Shown one piece after another: positions 44,220-54,141 of a stretch of 64,000 nucleotides of DNA (its first letter is position 1; the number at the start of each line of letters is the position of its first letter). The notes beneath the pieces were generated by a model. That model was not told the DNA's origin. It worked only from the letters and a program-made list of their open reading frames with translations, and did not search any database. Source of the stretch: Macrolepiota albuminosa (taxonomy: Eukaryota; Basidiomycota; Agaricomycetes; Agaricales; Agaricaceae); the NCBI GenBank assembly GCA_027475525.1, contig JAMWFC010000034.1, forward strand, positions 62,001 to 126,000, given 5' to 3'. A program made the position numbers and the translations under genes.

Positions 44220-44540
44220 TGACATTACAAATAAACTTACAACAAAGTAAGTATTGGCTTATTTATTATTGATCAATTAATAAACATTCAATTCAGCTAC
44301 AAACAATTCCGAAATTGTTACAACAAAGTAAGTATTGGTTTGTTTATTATTGATCAATGAACATTCAATTCAGCTACAAACAATTCCGAAATTGTTACAA
44401 CAAAGTAAGTATTGGTTTGTTTATTATTGATCAATGCTAATACATATTCAATTCAGCTTATTTGACACTACAAACACTTAGTATTAGTTCATTTATTATT
44501 GATCAATGCTAATAAACATTGAATTCAGCTTATTAGTGAA
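44220..44540. repeat. Diverged minisatellite of 'attattgatcaatgctaataaacattcaattcagct' type
   Basis: About five imperfect units of roughly 70-80 bp from about 44100 to 44540, sharing ACAACAAAGTAAGTATTGG and TTATTGATCAATG. Unit lengths vary, and units outside the 77-bp duplications differ from each other, so part of this array looks real and part is created by the duplications. Confidence 0.6.
44283..44436. repeat. Exact 77-bp tandem duplication (no. 10)
   Basis: Bases 44283-44359 equal 44360-44436 inside the diverged minisatellite. Confidence 0.95.
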
Positions 44541-44674
44541 AGCTTGACAACATTTAGCTATTGATATACTAGATATATCATCATGTAAGTAACTTTTGAA
44601 TTCAGCTTATTAGTGAAAGCTTGACAACATTTAGCTATTGATATACTAGATATATCATCATGTAAGTAACTTTT
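44519..44674. repeat. Tandem duplication, period 77 bp (no. 11)
   Basis: Bases 44519-44595 recur at 44596-44672, with 79 matching bases. Confidence 0.95.
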
Positions 44675-44802
44675 CAAGAGTTTGAGCTATTGAAATGCTT
44701 AAAAAATCAATAATTTAGGCAATCTTCAACTATTCATTCTCAACCTAGTACTCCTGAAAGTCAAAGACAGCAGGCTTCAACAGTTGCAAATGACTGATCC
44801 TG

Positions 44803-45150
44803 ATGATCGTCGTGCACATAGAAGTAGAAGATCTTACTTCAGTGGTTATACCACTTCATTTTGGAACTGGGGATAGAGAGTCTGGGGGAGGGGAATCTGG
44901 GGGTATAGGGTCTGGGGGTATAGGGTCTGGGGGTATAGGGTCTGGGGGTATAGAGTCTGGAGATAGAGAGTCTGGAGGAGGAGAGTCTGGGGATAGAGAG
45001 TCTGAAAATATGCCTATTGCTGCTCAGGATCCATTTGCTATTGTCATTCCTCAAACTCTTTTGCCTGAAGGATGGGATGCACCTTTACAGAATCCTATAC
45101 CTAGAATGGTGCCACCTCTACATGTTTCTACATCCAGAAGACTTTCTTGA
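44803..45150 (+). CDS. Short ORF with in-frame 15-bp minisatellite (SGGIG repeats)
   Basis: 115 codons: MIVVHIEVEDLTSVVIPLHF, then a run of SGG-G-I/E-S-G repeats encoded by a 15-bp unit (TCTGGGGGTATAGGG, about 44875-45003), then DPFAIVIPQTLLPEGWDAPL and stop. The other frame upstream (QSSTIHSQPSTPESQRQQAS near 44720) also looks coding, so this is likely a fragment of a larger decayed, perhaps transposon-borne, gene. Family unknown. Confidence 0.3.
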   Translation: MIVVHIEVEDLTSVVIPLHFGTGDRESGGGESGGIGSGGIGSGGIGSGGIESGDRESGGGESGDRESENMPIAAQDPFAIVIPQTLLPEGWDAPLQNPIPRMVPPLHVSTSRRLS

Positions 45151-45417
45151 TGCATATCAGGAGATTGTATCAAGGTGATTCTGTAAGGCCCAGTAGTTTG
45201 GCATGATTGGAGGGATGGCATGGTCAGTAGGCAACAAGGGGATAAGACGTGTCACATACTGAAAGGGGAACCATGGATGAGAAAGTTTGAGGATAGATAC
45301 TCCAGGACAAAGAGGACTGCTCTAAGATAGACAGACTATGGGCGTTGTCTGTGCGTGTGTGAGTAAGCCGTTGAAAGGGAGAGAAAGGGGATAAGACTGG
45401 GTATAGGAGATACGCAA

Positions 45418-46347
45418 TGATGACACCCAAAGTTTGGTCAGTAACAAATATAACTATAGTGTTACCGTACCAAAAGCTTGCGTTGGGCACGCTAAAAGTG
45501 ATGAGAGGAGTCCCGGGCAGGTCCCAGAGAACGTGCCTGTGAAGTTAAGATTAAGTCAGCAAAGAAGTCGGCCAGTGTCAAGCGCTAATGTAAAGCGCCT
45601 ATAAAAGAAGCAGTAAGTGAACACAGCAATGTGAGCGGCAAGAACATGGTAAGCTTAGCAAGGTCTAAGCGTTGTTAATGCCTGCCATAGCTGCAAGGCA
45701 TGAGTGTGTCAAGTGTTAGCGAGAGTCTGCAACTGCCAATAACTTTGACGTTGCTGACCGTAAATGAGATTTGGACTATAAGGGAGACTAGAGTAAGGGG
45801 AGCAGGAAATTCTGTTCTTGGTTGCATATGTACAAGTCGGTAAGTACTTTTTATACTACAAGAAGTTCACTGTCGCCAGTGACTAACCATTGCCAAAGTA
45901 CGGTAAACTAGAAAATTTTATAGGAGTAGCTCCAATGGTTTCAGATCCCTACCATCCATTCAAGACCCTTAGCAATGCCAGGTGGCAGATCACAATGCTA
46001 AACCATCAATCCATCACCCTTCTGTCTGTCCAAAATGCTTTGCAATGTCAGGCACCAGATTGAGGTGCTAAGCGGTGTCAGACGCCAAGGTCAAACACCA
46101 AGCTGTCCATCAGCTTTTGATAGATCGTCAGTCTTCTTTCCAAGCACTGTTGTCAGTGACTGATGCCATCTGTCAGTTGTCATTCTTGCTGCCATCAGCA
46201 CTATCATTGATCAGATTTGCTTCTTGCCATACACGGCCATTAAATATTGCCAAAATTGGTTAATTAGCACACGCTAAGGTATCCTGAGCTAGTGCCACGT
46301 TGCCGTAGCCTGCCGTTGATGCGCTGATCCTATATAGGGTCCTATCA
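45418..46347 (-). mobile_element. 3' LTR of the DUF4100-type gypsy element
   Basis: 930 bp; on the minus strand it begins TGATAGGACCC and ends TCATCA. It aligns without gaps to 55622-56551. I count about 28 differences, all transitions. Confidence 0.92.
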
Positions 46348-46360
46348 TCTCCCCCTAACT
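46348..46360 (-). promoter_or_regulatory. Polypurine tract of the DUF4100-type gypsy element
   Basis: On the minus strand AGTTAGGGGGAGA abuts the LTR start TGATAGG. This confirms minus-strand orientation. Confidence 0.8.
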
Positions 46361-46515
46361 GAAAATTGACTGTCCTCAGTCACCAAATATGGTTACCATT
46401 ACCGCTTTTGTGACAAGTGGTCTGTGCGTTCTTGAGATTTTGTTTATAGTCCTGGTGCATGAGTTTGGACTTCATTTCTTCTCCCCATTTTTATCTGGCG
46501 CTCTATTAAAATAAT

Positions 46516-48941
46516 ATGTCTTTCCATATTCCAACTCCACCCCCAGTTCCATCTCAAGCAGCCCAGGAAGCCGCCTATGCTTGTATTGCCAGGGCCAACC
46601 ACTTCATTTGTCACATCGAGGGCATTGGTGCCGAGGCATCTCAGAAATTGGTGGTTGGCGTTATGAAGCTGCTAGAGCGATGGTACGAGGTGCGAGTCCT
46701 TGGCGTTGGTTGGGATCGTGAAATCAAGGTGCGGGAGTGGTGCCATGCACGATATGTCGACAATTGTAGCGCTGAGTGGTTAGCGCCCTTCTCCTGTTTC
46801 GTAAGTTGTTTTTGCTGCCTGCCGTGTCGCTTAGCTGATTGTCCCCTAGGCATCTCCTGCTGTCCCCACTATCGAGGATGAGCTGGAGGATATTCTTTCT
46901 GGCACGTTGCCGATGACAGTAAGCGCATTGGCAACTGAGTAAGTAGCTTCTGACCGTCCCTTCTCTTTTCCTTTGGACTGAACTATCTCCCCATAGTAAA
47001 CAGGAGGTGTTGGCACCATTAGCGTGCATGCAAGTAGCCAAGGAGCTGGTGGCACAGCAAGACAAAATATCCCAGGATGCCCAGGAGATCACCAGGGCTC
47101 TGGAAGAGCGGGAGAGGGTCAGGGAGTTAGCGGAGGAGATGGAGGGAGTTGCTGCAGGAAAGGCGCCTGCTGCCGAGAGGCAGGGAACTGAAGAATCCAG
47201 CAAGGTAGGTCGTGCTGGCAGCACTTTGAGCCCAGTATTGCCGGCTAGCAAGTCGGGCTTGCCGAGGAAGCTGGCCGGTGCTTCCAAACGCAAGGTATGT
47301 GTGATTTTGCTTGCCATTGCCGGTGGTCGCTAACAATATTTGCAGAGTCGCAAGGCAGCTCCTCAATATGTGGTAAGCCTTTCTCTTCTCCTGATTCTCT
47401 GACTCATCATGATTCGTTTAGGCGCCCACGCAGTCCCATTTCGACGATAAGGAGCTCAAGGGTCTGCTCTTGCCGTGTCGTGAGGAGGCCGTTCTTGACG
47501 AGGGGCAAGAGGCTGGTGTCATGATGGAGGAGATGAAGGGGAAAAAGACCGTTTCCCTGGCAACCCGGCAGGCTTTTAAGGAGGCTCAGGGAGTGGTAAG
47601 TACTTGCATTTTTCTTACTCTCTTGCTAACTTTTAGTGCCAGTGTGACAAGTGCTGGGCCGACAACGACCCAGAAGGCTGTTGGTTCCCGACTGGAACCC
47701 AGCCATGCTATCGTTGTGGCGCTCTCAAGCGCACGTGTACTATCAACGGGGCCAAAAGTCATGAGCGTGGTGGCACACCAGACGCTTTGGTCGAGAAGAC
47801 GTTTACTCGCTTAGTGTTGGTAAGGAGGGCTAGAGAATTCATGGAGGGGCAGAGGAAGAAGGTTGCCAGTGGAGGAATGACTGCCATTGGGCATGCCTCC
47901 TTGGCATTGCCGACACGCCAAGGAGATGGGACTGAAACAGTCGGCAATCGAGGCGCTGGAGAGCGCCAAGGGACTTTGGTCCCAGAAAAACGACAAGCCC
48001 CTTCCCCCAGCAAAGGGAAGGGCAAAGCAAAGTGATCTCGGGTGGTATCGTCACCTTCCCCCTCACCAGCCTCTCAAGACACTGAGATGGAGAACTTGGA
48101 GAAGGCATTGGTGGCTAGTCGCCTGCCTCCTCAAGATCCTGAGGCAGGCCCAAGTGGCCTCTTGTCGCCCATCCATTTGGCGGCGAGGTTCCTTGGTGAG
48201 GAGCAGGAGGTGGGAGAGCGGGAAGCGGTTGGCAACTCGGCGCCTCCAGAGGAGCAGGAAGAAGCCCCTGCAGATGTCGAGATGGGGGATGAGTCCAGGA
48301 AGAAGGCAGAGGGGACGCTAATGGGAGGGGATGAAGACGCCGAGGGGGAGGAAGAAGAAACCTTGGCAATGCAGCGTGAAGAGGGTGGGGAGGAGACATC
48401 GGCAAGAGAGGTAGCAGAAGGAGAGGAGTCAGCGGCAGGAGTTGCCTGGGAGGAGCCTGAGTGGCGATGGCTGCCTCCCTATGGTAACACTGCCCCTTGG
48501 GAGGTATCTGACCCTGAGGACGTTGCTGGGTTGGAATCTAGGCAACTTGTCATTGCCAGGATAAACCCTGCCTGGACTCCCCAGCTGCAGCCAATGGTTA
48601 CTGGCGACACTTTCAACTGGCTGGGGCAAGACCTCGTATACCTGGTGGTTGCGCTTAACCCACGGGAGATGCTGGAGAGGTTTTTGAGGAGGGCAGCAAC
48701 GATGGAGTCAGCAATGGAGCGGGAACGGGAACGGGTCTGGGGTCAGTTGATGGCGCTGAGATTGCGCTATTCCAACTTGGGTCGCAGCCTACACGTTCTG
48801 TGTGATTACCAAAACGATTGCCAAGCCGCTATGGATTGGCAAACTGCCAACAATATCCTACCAGGTGACCTCCTACCTCTTCACGATTCCTCCCTGCCAG
48901 TTTCCAATGACTCCTTGCTGATGGACAATGTTAGCGAGTAA
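46516..48941 (+). CDS. Antisense, intron-containing gene carried by the gypsy element; six-cysteine cluster protein
   Basis: Start MSFHIPTPPPVPSQAAQEAA at 46516, about 170 bp from the 3' LTR; stop TAA at 48939-48941. Five GT..AG introns by eye: 46801-46849, about 46939-46996, about 47294-47345, about 47371-47421, about 47597-47638. N-terminal helical part (ACIARANHFICHIEGIGAEA), acidic/coiled-coil middle (EITRALEERERVRELAEEME), basic patch, then a cluster C-x2-C-x8-C-x8-C-x2-C-x6-C (CDKCWADNDPEGC, PCYRCGALKRTC; about 47640-47735), like a variant zinc cluster. A very acidic Glu/Ala-rich stretch follows, then a C-terminal domain (WRWLPPYGNTAPWEV, VYLVVALNPREMLERF, LHVLCDYQNDCQAAMDWQTA). Only one stop interrupts it, a TGA at 48033-48035 where CGA (Arg) would fit. 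Nucleic-acid binding is inferred from the cysteines and charge; the role in the element is unknown. Confidence 0.75.
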
Positions 48942-49354
48942 ACGGACCTTAGCGTAGATAGGCCGTTTATGTATATTTTTCTTGTTACCATTTGCGCATA
49001 TATACTTTTGCCATTTCATTGCCGAGTGGAAGGATAAGTCCAGTCTGAGTTAGCACACCAGCACAGGGTAAGTAAAGGGAAGATGAGCGGTAAGCATTTT
49101 AAGTTAGGTTTTAGCAAGAGAAGAAGTAGGTGAGAGACTTAGTCAAATTTTGAGAAAAAAGGGAAACTCTCAGTAAATCATCATAGCAAAAAACCCTTGG
49201 TGAGAGTTGTGCAGGGTGCTAAGCATTGGCGACATGCTAGCGCTGCGGCTTGACTATGTAAGGAATTGTCTGTTGGATATAGTACAGTAAGTATCGGCAA
49301 GAAAGATAAGTAAGGTAAGTAATAGAAAAAGAGAGCTTATCAATATAGTCTTTT
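48942..49354. other. Spacer between the antisense gene and the pol 3' end
   Basis: About 0.4 kb separating two convergent genes inside the element. It must hold both terminators; no signal stands out beyond AT-rich patches. Confidence 0.5.
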
Positions 49355-50565
49355 CTAATCATTTTCTTCTTCTTCAACTAGAGTCAGCAAATCATCATCG
49401 TCCAATAATTCTGTTTCTTCAAGTTCCCTCAGTTTGGCGGTGTCAATATCTAGTGCTTCAAGCGGCAGGTCAATTTGTTCCCTGGTGAGATACAGTAATA
49501 GGCAAAAGGCAGCAACAGGTCGATGCAGTACTGAACCATCTAATTCACAGAGCACATAAGCGCCTCCATGGTTACGAGAGATAACTACCAAGGGTCCTAG
49601 ATAGCGCGGGCGCATTTTCTTGTTGTATGAGGTCTCAATTTTGGAATTATGCATAAGCACTAGCACTCCTTTTGAGAAGTTGTAATCCTTGATAGTAGCA
49701 CTATGCTCAGTTTCGAATCGCAGGGCTGCTTGGCGACGGGTGCTAAAGACTACCTCGTGGAGTCGCTCTAAATCTTCTTTCCTTCATTGGAGATCAATAG
49801 CTTGTCTGGCAATCAGATCGGTAGTCACTAAGATGCTGTTAGGTGCTGGCTGAAGGTAGGTTGCTTCTATAATGTCGGCAGGGAGTAAAGGATGGGTGCC
49901 AGTAGCCACGTAATAGGGAGAACAACCCATGCGCTTACAAATGGTAACTCTTTCCGACCAAAATACTGAATATGTCGCCTTGCTCCAACAAGACTCGTCG
50001 CCATTGACTGTCTTGAAGAGCGCTTGCCGAACGTCAAAGTGTGGTCTCTCTACCAGGCCATTGGCATGCTTGTTGTAGCCAGATACTCGAATAAGAGCGC
50101 TTGCCGAACGTCAAAGTGTGGTCTCTCTACCAGGCCATTGGCATGCTTGTTGTAGCCAGATACTCGAATGTGATGAATGTTGTATTTCTTGGCGAGATAG
50201 GTTAGCGCTTTGATAATTGGCACACCGTTATCCGTGACAATTTCTCTTAGCGCTCCCCAATGGCAAATAACATCCTCAAACAGCCACTTAGCGACTGCTT
50301 CCGTATTTTCTCTTTGAAGCATTCAAAATTCAGGCCAGTGGATTAGCGAGCAACGACCTTGAATAATGTATTTGTAGCAACCGGATTTGGGCATGTGCAT
50401 GGTATCGACATAGATTTTGCTGAATAGGGGAGCTGGTGTTGCAACAGTGGGTGGGATAAGCACTTGGCGTGTTTGTTGAATTTGGCAAAGGTGGCAAGTC
50501 CTAATGTACCAGGCGATGTCGGCACTAGTGTGTGGCCACCAGAATTGTTCTAACAAAGAGGCTCA
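49355..50565 (-). pseudogene. gypsy integrase and pol C-terminus
   Basis: Minus strand. Zinc module end MLEQFWWPHTSADIAWYIRT then CHLCQIQ; core Asp in KIYVDTMHMPKS (about 50415), Asp in REIVTDNGVPII (about 50230), and the Glu region NKHANGLVERPHFDV (about 50060). After the 77-bp duplication the frame resumes (SERVTICKRMGCSPYYVATG) and ends with RPRYLGPLVVISRNHGGAYV and an acidic tail (LLDDDDLLTLVEEEEND, stop at 49355). Stops occur near 50321 and 49786. The duplication at 50016-50169 falls in the core and breaks the frame. Confidence 0.88.
50016..50169. repeat. Exact 77-bp tandem duplication (no. 12)
   Basis: Bases 50016-50092 equal 50093-50169. It lies in the integrase core; treating it as one copy joins the two halves of the frame. 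Confidence 0.97.
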
Positions 50566-51066
50566 AGTAGCATACAGACCTCTATGTCCTAGTTCGTCAT
50601 GTATGGTGCGCAGGACATGTAAGCGACTTTCTGGCTTGATGATCAGCTTGTGAGCGCCATCTCAATTTCATCGCCAAAGTTGGTTGTCGGTAAAGAAGAA
50701 GTGGGTGGCATATCGGATAAAGGTCACGTATTGTTCGTCAGTAAGGCCTGCTGGTTGCTTGAGGTCTTGTATCCATTGTTCAACTACTAACAGGCAACTA
50801 TCTTCTGCTTTTGCCTTGGCAGATTGGGGAATGGCATCGTAAGTCAGGTTTCTGCTGTCTTCTCTTAGCAGATGGAGTTCTTGTACGACCTTTACTGGAG
50901 GCGAGTTTTAACCAAAGATGCTTGCCATGTAGAATGTCAGGGGTGCGCTAAAGGTCTTGGGGCAGTAAGGGACAAGGGGATGTAAAAGGATACTGGTAGG
51001 CTGTTGCCAATGCAGCAAGGGAATTGGTTGTTGTATAAGGTGCACGAAACCGTGTAATCGGTCGAT

Positions 51067-51634
51067 CTAGTCCTCAAAATCGCTATTAGCCTGTGGATTC
51101 ACTGCCGGGTCACCAGGTTGCCGTGGTCGCCTGGAGAGTCCATCTGGGCCGTGGAAAGAACTCTTGACATGTACCAACTCAAAGTGAAATATAAGAATAG
51201 CGACCACCCAATGGTTCATGCTAGCAGATGGCTGGATATTGGGATTTTGCAGCATGCCTTTGATGTACCTAGCGTCGACTTCAACAATAAGGTTCCGCAC
51301 ACCAATCAAATACATCTTTAGCGACCGGAAGGCTTTGAAATGTACCTAGCGTCGACTTCAACAATAAGGTTCCGCACACCAATCAAATACATCTTTAGCG
51401 ACCGGAAGGCTTTGAAGAGTCCATAGAGCTCTAGTTTAGGCTGACTGTAGCGAGACTCTCAGTTGTTTAGCGTGATAGACCCAAAGTGGTTGTAGCATCA
51501 CTGTTTCTAATTGTCGCTAAGGCACTGACACAAGAAGTAGCCAATGGCAATGTATGAGGTATCCACCACCAAGATAACAGGGTCAGCAGAGCTATAATTG
51601 ATGGAAACTAGGGGCTTAGCGTCTTGTAGGGCTT
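51067..51634 (-). pseudogene. gypsy RNase H
   Basis: Minus strand, continuous with the reverse transcriptase: DAKPLVSINYSSADPVILVV and DTSYIAIGYFLCQ (first catalytic Asp region), RYSQPKLELYGLFKAFRSLK (Glu), LIVEVDARYIKGMLQNPNIQ (Asp), then ILIFHFELVHVKSSFHGPDG and LSRRP, the usual close of gypsy RNase H that cuts RNA in RNA:DNA hybrids. A 77-bp duplication (51263-51416) repeats KAFRSLKMYLIGV...DARYI and shifts the frame. Two further stops lie near 51490-51510. Confidence 0.88.
51263..51416. repeat. Exact 77-bp tandem duplication (no. 13)
   Basis: Bases 51263-51339 equal 51340-51416. It sits inside RNase H; a single copy gives an uninterrupted protein frame across the site. Confidence 0.97.
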
Positions 51635-53266
51635 TTACCAAATCACGTTGTGCAGTGACCTGGTCTGGCCCAAATTCCCAAATTCGAAGGGTTCATTGGC
51701 GCGGGTGAGTCGGTTAAGGGCATGTGCATGATGGGCAAAGTTTTTGACAAATATCCTGAGAACGCCGACAGTACCAAGAAAGGCACGAACTTCAGATAAG
51801 TCATGGCAAGGACCCCATTGCTCCAGGAGTGCTAAACGAGACTCGTCGGGAACATGTCCGTCGGAAGTACAGATGTGACCAAGTATTTTGAACCTTGGTG
51901 CACAAAGGAGGAGCTTATGGCCGCTAAAGGTGCCACTGCTATACTTCATACGTTGGAGAACTTGATTGAGCAGCAGGAAAAACTCCCATAGTGCTAAGCA
52001 AATGTTGGAGTTGTCAGGATGGGTCGCTGGTAAGCCGTTTACGAGTCGCCAGTCTTTGGGGCCTTTGATGCCAACGTCATCAATGAAGCTAAGGACATGG
52101 TGTGGTATCTCAGGTTGGAGGATGAAGGTGATGTCATCATGGAATATGAGGACTGAGTTTGTCCAGCCCATTAGCAAAGTGACTAGGCGCAATGTGCCAA
52201 AAGGGGTTTGAAAAGTGGTGAGGTCTCGGGAAGAATGGTGTATCAGGCGTTTGTCGTAGCCAACGTAGAGGTCAAGTGTGGCGCCACAAATACGCCTGGC
52301 AAAGGACTCAGCAACGTGGTCAGGGAAAGGCGGTATGCCAGAGTGTTGTATTGTAACCCTATTTAGCAGTTCAAGGCTGTGGACTATGCACAGATTACCG
52401 TTCTTCTTGAGGACGCAAAACCACCAGGAGCAGTAAGAGCTATTGGAGAGTTCATAGACGCCAGCCTTTATCTTGGTCCTAATAATTTGGCAGACCTCAG
52501 CTTCTATTCCAGGCGGTAACGGTTGGTTGTGCTCAGTCCACAGTATGTGAGGAATGGTCAGGATTACAACAGGCGGGAAGAAGTCTGTACGAAGGCTGCC
52601 ACGTTCTGAGTCCTCCCAAGCGAAGGCTTTATTTTGCTTAGTGACGAGATCGGTAAGGACATCCAACTCATCTTTGGTCAAAAACCCTGTGTCATGCTCC
52701 TTGGCGAACTGTTGCTGGCATTCTGTGGTAAAACGTCCTGTGGGCTGAAAGGGTGGCGGATTCAGTGATAAGGTTGGCATGTCGGCAAGAGGGTTGCCTA
52801 TGATCTGGCGCTCAATTCTAAACGTCTTGGAAGAGTGCATAGCGACGGGTTTTGTTTTGAGTGCGACTGGCTTATATTTCTTTTTGACTTGAACCCCTTT
52901 CCTTTTGGGAGCGTTAGCTTGGTTATATACAGAGGTGAAAAGGGGAAATGTAGCCTGAGGAGCGGCAAGTCTGAGAACAGCAGGAGACAAGGCTTCGGGA
53001 AGAGTAGTGAGATATGTATTGGTAGACGCAATATTTTGGAACAATTCTGAAGCGGTAAGGTACAAGTACGCAAGCGAGGAGTCGGTAATATTTTGGTTTT
53101 TCTGGGAAAGCTCAGCATCAGTAGCAGATAAGGAAATTAAAACTTCTTTGTCAAGACAAGCAGTAGACATGATATTTACAAGATCAGTATAATGGTCATA
53201 TTCCAGCGTTAGCGCCACATCTCCATGATCGTCGCCAATCACCTCCTTGATGGTTTGTGAAAACAC
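51635..53266 (-). pseudogene. gypsy reverse transcriptase with upstream linker
   Basis: 543 codons open. Linker to about residue 220, then TIPHILWTEHNQPLPPGIEA, IIRTKIKAGVYELSNSSYCS, WWFCVLKKNGNLCIVHSLEL, the palm ATLDLYVGYDKRLIHHSSRD, TFQTPFGTLRLVTLLMGWTN and active site VLSFIDDVGIKGP (about residue 396; F-I-D-D). Then MKYSSGTFSGHKLLLCAPRF, ILGHICTSDGHVPDESRLAL, EQWGPCHDLSEVRAFLGTVG and FVKNFAHHAHALNRLTRANE. The GPCHDLSEVRAFLG and TFSGHKLLLC blocks mark, from memory, the basidiomycete Gag-Pol group with DUF4100. The palm reads LYVGYDKRLI where an aspartate (usually LFVGYDER) is expected, so activity is doubtful. Confidence 0.92.
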
Positions 53267-54132
53267 CTGTGGGGTTGTTTGTTGGCATGTTGGTCGGTAA
53301 ATTCTGGGGGCTTAGCGTGGGTGCCTTTTTGTTGTCCCCTAGGGAACATTGGCACCGTTCGTCAGATTCCAGAATTGGGGTTGCTAATTGTTAATGTTGT
53401 CTCATCGTTGGTAACTGTCTTGACGACTGATCACGCCAAGATGTCAAAGGGTCTGCTGAGAAGTAAATTGTATGCTGGGGATCGTAAAATGTGTATCTGT
53501 AGGTAGAAAGTGATGTCGCCAAGGGTGCAAGGCACATTCTTGGTGAGACCTAGGGATCTGTCTACCATGCTGTTAGTGCTTTGCATGTTTAATATAATGG
53601 TAGGGTCATAAATGAGGCCTAGATTGTTAGCGACTTCTGCTGCCATAAAGATAATTTGAGAACCGCTATCCATGATTGCCTCCACCTCGTGCTTGTTGTC
53701 TACAGTTAGCGCAACTGAGCAAATAGCGTGCGATTCTTGTGCGACGGTAAGGATTGCTGGGTCTTCTTCATGTTCTACTGACCTAAGATAGGTCTCCACT
53801 GGGTCCACAGAGGTGGTGTTAGTGATGGTATCGGCGGGAGAGTCATCAATGTTAGGAGAGTCGACGGTAACAGAAAAACCAGGAAGGGCATTGTCGAGTT
53901 CATCAACCTCGGCAACGGCTGTCGCCAAGGGTTGTTGAGGAGTGACTGCCATCTTAACCTGGTTGCGGATATTGGAAGCAATACTACAAAGTTCTTCTAC
54001 TGATAAGGTAACAGCGGTTTTTATGATGCAGCTGAAGACGTGGTTTGATTTTTCTATGTCAAATATTGGCACAGTAGGTTGGTAACCACCTTCAGGACGC
54101 TTTTTGGGAGCGGCAAAGTTTCACTGTGCAGG
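53267..54132 (-). pseudogene. gypsy aspartic protease and DUF4100-like segment
   Basis: Minus strand. IFDIEKSNHVFSCIIKTAVT and LSVEELCSIASNIRNQVKMA (54072-53960) correspond to the segment named DUF4100 in related polyproteins. The protease has Asp in VEAIMDSGSQIIFMAAEVAN (about 53670; D-S-G-S), then DITFYLQIHIL and NLLLSRPFDILA. A TGA at about 53428 interrupts the frame, and others follow at about 53368 and 53230, each where CGA (Arg) fits the context. Confidence 0.85.
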
Positions 54133-54141
54133 AGCATGATA

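Noticed and set aside
46641..48405. Minus-strand ORFs under the antisense gene (46641-46853, 46724-47317, 48115-48405)
   Set aside because: They are shadows of the plus-strand exons; the pol frame on that strand ends at 49355.
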